DNA of 10,886 nt, from NCBI GenBank assembly GCA_937877575.1, contig CALFIZ010000017.1, positions 1 through 10,886 of the forward strand, written 5' to 3'. The position numbers and the translations under genes are program-made. The notes beneath the pieces are model-generated. The model ran no database searches. It saw only the letters and a list, made by a program, of their open reading frames with translations, and was not told the DNA's origin. Origin of the DNA: an uncultured Marinilabiliales bacterium (GTDB lineage: Bacteria > Bacteroidota > Bacteroidia > Bacteroidales > BM520). Within the stretch, counting starts at the first letter, position 1. Every line of letters starts with the position of its first letter. Shown here piece after piece: positions 7,653-10,886 of the stretch.

Positions 7653-10157
7653 TTAACTTTTGCTTAAACGATCACTACATTTTGCAATAATCTTGCCAGT
7701 GCGTTTGTTCTTGGCAAGAATCTTGAAAATAAGCGGTTGTAGGGTATAGGTGGTCAATATTGTTGAAGCCATGCCAATGAGAGTTACACCGCCCACCGAT
7801 GAAATGGCGGAATGGCTTGCGAACATCAGGGATATACTGCAGATTATCAGCGCCATAGCACTGAAAAGGATTGCTGTCTTATGGAATAACAACAGATTTG
7901 TGTCGGTATTTCTGTTGCTTTCAACGAGACCGTCCATGATGAAGATACTGTAGTCAATACCGACACCGAAAATCAGTGATGAAACCACGATGTTTATCAG
8001 GTTGAATTTTATTCCGATTATACCCATGATACCAAGCGTGGTGTACCAGCTGACAAACATTGGGAGGAAGGCCAGCAATGCGAGCAGGATGCTCCTGAAA
8101 TGAGCCAAAAGTATGATTAGCACGAAGATGACGGAAATATACAATATCGTGTTGAAGTCATTGTTTATTATTGAAACCATGTCTGTGGAATAGAACATAG
8201 GGTCAAGTACTATGAAATGTTCCTGGTCTTTTGCAATGTAGTTTTCCGTATCAAAAGTGAACTCATATTTTTCATCAGCCTGTACAGGGGTGAATATCAT
8301 GTATGTATTGCCGCATTTCTCGGCTATGTTTGACATTATGGATTTCGGGAGCAGGTCTGACTCAAGGATGTTTACCGGCTTGTATTCGGCATTGATGACA
8401 TTGTGGAATGGAGTGAAGAACTCGGGTTCGAAGCCGTAGCTAATGGCAGCTTTTGAAACCATCGAGGTTATCCTTTCCTTATTATCTTCTGTCCAGAAAC
8501 TGTTCCATCTGTCAATGCGTTTCTGTTGTTCGTCTGTAGAAACAAATAAAGACCCTGCCTTGCCGAAATTGTGAATATGTCCGGCTTCCTGGGCTTTTGC
8601 AAGCATTTGGCAGTTTTCCTGATAGCGGTAAATGGCAGAATCAAGCGAAGTTGCTGTAGTCGCGTAGTATTTTGTGTAATATCCCGGAGTGGTTTTCTCT
8701 TTCAGAAACTGTTGTGAATACATCATCATCGGGTCTTTGTATTCGATATTGCGTAAATCGTTGTCAAACTGTACGTTACGTTGGGCAAACAGGCAGATAG
8801 CGAATAGGATTATGATGACAATGGAAATCCATTTTCTGTCTTCTATAGGATAACTGTTGATTTTGTTCAGAATACGGAAAGATTTCTTTGAGTAAACTTC
8901 CGTTCCTTTTGTAAAGAATTGTGGCTGGAAAATGATGCAGGTAAAAGCGCAGCCTATAAGAACCAATGATGCGAACAGTCCGAAATCTCTCAGCAGTTCC
9001 GAAGAAGTGAACATTAATGCCATGAAAGCACCTATGGTGGTGATGCAGCTCAGGAAAATCGGCATTGTCTGGTCTTTCACCACTGTAAGAGCATTACCTG
9101 TGTGTTTGAAGTGAGTTAGGACATGTATGCTGTAACTTAGTCCTACCGCAAGAATCAACACCCCTATGCCGAGTGCGAGAAACGACATTATCCCTTTTAT
9201 GAAATACATTATCGTAAGTCCGAATACTGTTCCGAACACAATAGGGAAGAGTATGGAGAATATGGTGTGTAATGGTTTCCTGAAACAAAAAATAATAATT
9301 ATCATGATGATAATCAGTGAACTGCCGATGGTCATTATAATGTCTCTGATTATATGGCTTGAGTTGTCGGAACCTTCAATGGGCGCACCATGATACACGA
9401 TTTTGACATTAGGATAGGTTTCCTTGAATTCTTTGGTCAGATACTTCATGTCATTGACCATCACTCGTGCAAATTTTGATTCAAAGGAATTGAAATTCGG
9501 GGAAATGAATGCTATTGCCGATGAGGAGTCTGGTGTGAAGAAGAAATTGTCAATCATGGTATAGTTACCCCCTAACCCGTCTTGGATTATGCCGGCTTTT
9601 TCCATGAAAACATCTTGGAAGCCGACAGGGTCGTTGGCTATAATCGGAAGATAAGCCGCTCCCGCTTCGGTGGATAGCAGTTCGAGGTTCTGTGCCATCC
9701 GGATGTTAATGTTTTCCTCAGTACACAACTCTTCAAGTTTGGTGAAATCAGTGCTATCGATGAACGATGGAATGTTTTCAAAAAGAAAGGTGAAAAGAGA
9801 AGGAATCATTTCATCGTCAAGTTTGTATAAAATGTTGTCGATGAGATGATGGGTTGAGTCCTTTTCCATAAGTTGTTCCGAAAAATCCTGGGCGGCGGCT
9901 TCTAATTCATCAAAGGAGCAGGAGTCGTTGTCTTTTATGAAGAGTACGAAAACCTTGTCTTTGACCTTAACGTTGCCGAAGATGATATCACCCGTGGAAC
10001 CGATATTTGAAGATGGAAGGATTTTGGAGACATCTTCCTCATATTTCATCTTGCTTGCAAAGAAACACAGTGCAATGAAAATTATTGGCAGAAGAATGTG
10101 GAAAAAAGTCTTGTGTGATTGGAAATATTTATAGATATTTGTAGATAGTTTTATCAT
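7653..10157 (-). CDS. MMPL/RND-superfamily inner-membrane exporter
   Basis: The 834-residue protein has the duplicated RND layout. It has TM1 (about 18-36), a large periplasmic domain (40-265), five TM helices (269-412), then TM7 (444-458), a second periplasmic domain (460-665) and five TM helices (668-812). The second repeat has the family motif VGIDYS with Asp735-Tyr736 in TM10, the residues that carry protons in MmpL proteins. The matching site in TM4 of the first repeat reads VGLSYS, so Ser341 replaces the Asp. MMPL members use the proton gradient to export lipids, glycolipids or hydrophobic compounds. The adjacent LolA-like gene fits transfer to the outer membrane. It is the first gene of the run MMPL-LolA-TPM, with a candidate promoter 55 bp upstream. 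It lacks the larger size (over 1000 residues) and tripartite partners of HAE1/CusA pumps. The substrate is unknown. Confidence 0.93.
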   Translation of the reverse strand: MIKLSTNIYKYFQSHKTFFHILLPIIFIALCFFASKMKYEEDVSKILPSSNIGSTGDIIFGNVKVKDKVFVLFIKDNDSCSFDELEAAAQDFSEQLMEKDSTHHLIDNILYKLDDEMIPSLFTFLFENIPSFIDSTDFTKLEELCTEENINIRMAQNLELLSTEAGAAYLPIIANDPVGFQDVFMEKAGIIQDGLGGNYTMIDNFFFTPDSSSAIAFISPNFNSFESKFARVMVNDMKYLTKEFKETYPNVKIVYHGAPIEGSDNSSHIIRDIIMTIGSSLIIIMIIIIFCFRKPLHTIFSILFPIVFGTVFGLTIMYFIKGIMSFLALGIGVLILAVGLSYSIHVLTHFKHTGNALTVVKDQTMPIFLSCITTIGAFMALMFTSSELLRDFGLFASLVLIGCAFTCIIFQPQFFTKGTEVYSKKSFRILNKINSYPIEDRKWISIVIIILFAICLFAQRNVQFDNDLRNIEYKDPMMMYSQQFLKEKTTPGYYTKYYATTATSLDSAIYRYQENCQMLAKAQEAGHIHNFGKAGSLFVSTDEQQKRIDRWNSFWTEDNKERITSMVSKAAISYGFEPEFFTPFHNVINAEYKPVNILESDLLPKSIMSNIAEKCGNTYMIFTPVQADEKYEFTFDTENYIAKDQEHFIVLDPMFYSTDMVSIINNDFNTILYISVIFVLIILLAHFRSILLALLAFLPMFVSWYTTLGIMGIIGIKFNLINIVVSSLIFGVGIDYSIFIMDGLVESNRNTDTNLLLFHKTAILFSAMALIICSISLMFASHSAISSVGGVTLIGMASTILTTYTLQPLIFKILAKNKRTGKIIAKCSDRLSKS

Positions 10158-10211
10158 AACATATTTATTGCCAGTATATTACTGTTACCAATAATGTGGT
10201 TAATAAAACGA

Positions 10212-10219
10212 CAAAAGTA
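10212..10219 (-). promoter_or_regulatory. Candidate -7 box for the MMPL-LolA-TPM operon
   Basis: The minus strand reads TACTTTTG, an exact TAnnTTTG match, in the 139-bp gap (10158-10296) between the PII-like gene and the MMPL gene. Its downstream edge is 54 bp from the ATG at 10157, leaving a leader of about 45-50 nt. No TTTG stands at the usual -33 distance; the nearest TTG (10250-10252) is 30 nt away. The box suggests that the MMPL operon is transcribed separately from the RND/PII-like genes. Nothing else was recognised in this gap. Confidence 0.45.
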
Positions 10220-10296
10220 GTAATTTTTTAGTTATACTGTGAATATTTCCAACAATTCTTCTTTCCCTTTTTCATTTCTGCTTTTAGGAGCAAGGC

Positions 10297-10590
10297 TCAA
10301 GCAATCTGGTCGATTGTCCAAACAAAGGCTCTTATGCCGACATCCTCGTTGCGTTTGTCGAGCTTGCGGACGTTTGACAGCACACCGTCAACGACCTCAT
10401 TCGGAACAACGGTCAGCACTGCCGAATTCATCTCCGGCCAGGTATGCGTCCCGCGATGCGGTTCGCCGTTGACGCTGCCGCGTCCCTGAACGTTTTCAAT
10501 GAATGTGAAGCCTCTTATGCCCATTTCGTCAAGCATATATTCTATACGCTCTGTATCAGCCTGATTGAATATTATTAATATAGCTTTCAT
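10297..10590 (-). CDS. PII-like regulatory protein linked to an RND efflux pump
   Basis: The 97-residue protein has the length and strand-helix-strand order of a PII-fold subunit. It has a first strand MKAILIIFN, a helix TERIEYMLDEMGI, then a T-loop-like segment GRGSVNGEPHRGTHTWPEMN (36-55). A further strand AVLTVVP, a helix VVDGVLSNVRKLDKRN and a last strand VGIRAFVWTIDQIA follow. PII proteins are trimeric sensors that bind nucleotides or other small molecules and regulate transporters and enzymes. The canonical uridylylated Tyr51 T-loop context is not present, so this is not GlnB or GlnK. A PII-superfamily group (PII-NG) has been described next to CusA-type RND pumps, and this gene starts 2 bp after the stop of an RND pump gene. 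It probably modulates or reports on that pump, perhaps in response to metal. DUF3240 or CutA-like proteins are alternatives. Confidence 0.75.
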   Translation of the reverse strand: MKAILIIFNQADTERIEYMLDEMGIRGFTFIENVQGRGSVNGEPHRGTHTWPEMNSAVLTVVPNEVVDGVLSNVRKLDKRNEDVGIRAFVWTIDQIA

Positions 10591-10592
10591 CT

Positions 10593-10886
10593 TTAATGCT
10601 TGTTTTCTATCAGTTTTTCAGTGGGAGCATTGAATGTGCTCATGTCAACCTGCTCCATGTCATCGTCTAATCCCATGAAATAGAATTTTTTACGATTCTT
10701 TGCGCTTTTGTCGCGTTCGCCTTTGCGAGCCATGATGCTGTAAAGAATAGGTACGAGATACAGCGTTATGAATGTGGATACAACCATACCGCCGATGACG
10801 ACGATGCCCAGCGGTCTCCACATTTCCGAACCTTCGCTTGTGCTCAATGCCATAGGCACCATGCCGAGGATGGTCGTGATGGCTGT
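10593..10886 (-). CDS. RND efflux transporter, C-terminal end only (cut by the window edge)
   Basis: The frame is open from base 10886 and encodes the last 97 residues of the protein. The first eight codons in view give TAITTILG, followed by MVPMALSTSEGSEMWRPLGI, VVIGGMVVSTFITLYLVPIL and YSIMARKGE. This matches the conserved TM11-TM12 end of HAE1/CusA-type RND pumps, which export drugs or metal ions from inner membrane or periplasm through a tripartite complex. After TM12 comes a basic then acidic cytoplasmic tail of about 45 residues, ending IENKH. The adaptor and outer-membrane channel genes, if present, lie outside the window. The PII-like gene follows after 2 bp. A drug pump (AcrB-like) and a metal pump (CusA-like) cannot be told apart from this fragment; the PII-like partner leans towards metal. 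Confidence 0.93.
   Translation of the reverse strand, partial: TAITTILGMVPMALSTSEGSEMWRPLGIVVIGGMVVSTFITLYLVPILYSIMARKGERDKSAKNRKKFYFMGLDDDMEQVDMSTFNAPTEKLIENKH

Noticed and set aside
10288..10298. GAGC-CTT-GCTC hairpin at the end of the PII-like gene as terminator
   Set aside because: A 4-bp stem with a 3-nt loop and no following T-run is too weak to support a terminator call.

Overview
The window looks like chromosomal DNA from a Bacteroidota bacterium, probably of the order Bacteroidales. Four of the five complete or partial exported proteins have signal peptides ending in Ala-Gln or Ser-Gln. Three upstream regions carry boxes of the Bacteroidota -7 type TAnnTTTG. Clear Shine-Dalgarno sequences are not obvious, and intergenic DNA is AT-rich. 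The species cannot be named from this sequence.

Right side (10886 down to 5347, all minus strand). The 3' end of an RND efflux pump gene is followed 2 bp later by a small PII-like protein gene. After a 139 bp gap with a candidate promoter comes a tight three-gene run. It encodes an 834-residue MMPL/RND-type inner-membrane exporter, a LolA-like periplasmic protein (11 bp gap) and a 554-residue exported TPM-domain protein with zinc-ribbon-like cysteines and a Gly-rich tail (6 bp gap). This run reads as an envelope lipid or lipoprotein trafficking unit. Its cargo and the role of the TPM protein are not known.

Middle (5251-2878). A secreted parallel beta-helix protein with a C-terminal type I dockerin-like module (minus strand) converges on a short-chain dehydrogenase gene (plus strand). 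A perfect 10-bp hairpin between them can serve as terminator for both. The dehydrogenase gene starts 23 bp after the end of a tRNA-Gly(GCC) gene and probably shares its promoter.

Left side (2706-1, minus strand). Divergently from the tRNA, a two-gene operon encodes an exported double-domain SGNH/GDSL hydrolase and, 6 bp further on, an exported protein of unknown function. The second gene stays open for 325 codons to the window edge and so has no stop in this window. There is no mobile element, CRISPR array, rRNA or integrase. No gene-free stretch exceeds about 180 bp.
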